Source of the DNA: Sulfurovum sp.
Lineage (GTDB): Bacteria; Campylobacterota; Campylobacteria; Campylobacterales; Sulfurovaceae
DNA length: 5,956 bases
Assembly: GCA_015493425.1 (NCBI GenBank)
Contig: WGDG01000239.1
Span: forward strand, 1 to 5,956
Reading direction: 5' to 3'
The position numbers and the translations under genes are program-made. Positions 5,595 through 5,956 of this stretch are shown piece by piece. Numbering within the stretch: position 1 is the first letter of the stretch; each line of letters opens with the position of its first letter. Under the pieces are notes generated by a model. It did no database searches. It worked only from the letters and a program-made list of their open reading frames with translations, and was not told the DNA's origin.

Positions 5595-5713
5595 ATTCTT
5601 TTCCTTTGTGTTATGTACTTTGTGAAGCGTCGTACCGGAGGATCGGCAAACAATCGCTTGCAAGTCCTGACAACTGCTTTTTAATGACCCAAAGCACTCA
5701 TCAAGACTTTTGG
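5595..5713 (-). promoter_or_regulatory. Structured 5' leader of the rpsP operon
   Basis: About 118 untranslated bases between the predicted start of transcription and the rpsP ATG. The first part folds as a two-tier stem: AAGUCUUGA (5709-5701) pairs with UCAGGACUU (5670-5662), nine pairs with one G-U. A 4x4 internal loop follows, then UGCUUU (5696-5691) with AAAGCA (5680-5675) around a 10-base loop. The G-U pair forms only in minus-strand RNA; on the plus strand it would be a C-A mismatch, which supports the strand. Farther on, CACAAAG occurs twice (5624-5618 and 5610-5604), the second copy running into the Shine-Dalgarno. A ribosomal-protein autoregulatory leader is plausible but unproven; I match it to no known class. 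Confidence 0.5.
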
Positions 5714-5719
5714 AACGCG

Positions 5720-5725
5720 ATTATA
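5720..5725 (-). promoter_or_regulatory. Promoter (-10) of the rpsP-khpA-rimM-trmD-rplS operon
   Basis: A perfect TATAAT in TTGATTTGGGTATAATCGCG on the minus strand, with AT-rich sequence upstream and no clear -35. Transcription would start near 5711-5713. An 11-base palindrome (5747-5757) lies at about -35 to -45. Confidence 0.7.
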
Positions 5726-5778
5726 CCCAAATCAATTTTAAAGGAGTCTAAATTAGAGGCAAATTACTGCAAATAAGC

Positions 5779-5798
5779 GCATCTGTACAAACAGATGC
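5779..5798 (-). terminator. Hairpin just after ffh, weak terminator candidate
   Basis: A perfect 8-bp stem (GCATCTGT/ACAGATGC) with a 4-base loop, beginning 5 bases after the ffh stop. The sequence behind it in the minus-strand RNA, GCTTATTTGC, is only mildly U-rich, so termination is probably partial. Some ffh transcripts may read on into the rpsP operon. Confidence 0.45.
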
Positions 5799-5803
5799 AA
5801 CAT

Positions 5804-5956
5804 TTATCGCGGCATACCGGGGAAGCCTCCCCCGCCCTGCATCTGTTTCATCATGTCCTGCATCTGTTTCATACCGCCCTTGCCTGAGAGCTTCTTTGCC
5901 ATCTTCGCAGCATTTTTAAACTGCTTGAGTACACGGTTTACCTGCATCTGGTCAAG
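5804..5956 (-). CDS. ffh: Signal recognition particle protein Ffh, C-terminal end only
   Basis: The window holds the last 50 codons and the stop; the rest lies beyond the right edge. Ffh is the GTPase that binds 4.5S RNA and signal peptides emerging from the ribosome. The fragment starts LDQMQVNRVLKQFKNAAKMA, then KKLSGKGGMKQMQDMMKQMQ, and ends GGGGFPGMPR. The methionine-rich, glycine-rich tail is the end of the M domain, and its position before rpsP is the usual arrangement. At the DNA level 16 bases are repeated exactly (5836-5851 and 5857-5872), encoding MKQMQ twice. Confidence 0.92.
   Translation of the reverse strand, partial: LDQMQVNRVLKQFKNAAKMAKKLSGKGGMKQMQDMMKQMQGGGGFPGMPR

Noticed and set aside
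5595..5663. Upstream ATG giving a 99-residue S16
   Set aside because: S16 homology begins at MTVIRL; the extension is leader sequence and the Shine-Dalgarno lies directly before the inner ATG.
1..5956. tRNA, ssrA, CRISPR, transposase or phage genes
   Set aside because: I looked on both strands because smpB and a palindromic repeat made them conceivable, but found no cloverleaf, repeat array or transposase motif.

Overview
The window comes from a bacterial chromosome, most likely a Campylobacterota (Epsilonproteobacteria) member of the Sulfurovum/Sulfurimonas type. This is inferred from the order ffh, rpsP, KH-domain gene, rimM, trmD, rplS, from the protein sequences themselves, and from promoters with a strong TATAAT -10 box and no recognisable -35 box. 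No similarity search was possible, so the genus is a guess. Almost everything reads on the minus strand; smpB is the only plus-strand gene.

Right part (about 3503-5956), read right to left. The 3' end of ffh (signal recognition particle GTPase) enters from the edge and is followed by a short hairpin. A new promoter then drives rpsP, khpA, rimM, trmD and rplS, a tight ribosome-biogenesis operon with gaps of 4-5 bases and an 11-base overlap between trmD and rplS. Its products are two ribosomal proteins, a small RNA-binding KH protein, a 30S assembly factor and a tRNA m1G37 methyltransferase. Before rpsP lies an approximately 118-base leader that can fold into a two-tier stem-loop. A palindrome of the ATTCCC...GGGAAT repeat type closes the operon.

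Middle (1862-3394). A separate promoter precedes two overlapping genes for basic, multi-pass membrane proteins that I cannot assign to a family. They run tail-to-tail into smpB with a 7-base overlap, so no terminator separates them.

Left part (1-1868). smpB (tmRNA-binding ribosome rescue protein) and a Crp/Fnr-family regulator diverge from a 111-base region with both promoters and two small palindromes. The regulator lacks cysteines and the usual cAMP-binding residues. It ends at a clear intrinsic terminator with a UUCG loop. Beyond it, a secreted YfdX-family protein starts and runs off the left edge.

The window is mostly core translation machinery. The points most worth a second look are the structured rpsP leader, the unassigned membrane-protein pair, and the atypical Crp/Fnr regulator beside yfdX. 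I see no defence system, mobile element, CRISPR array or RNA gene.
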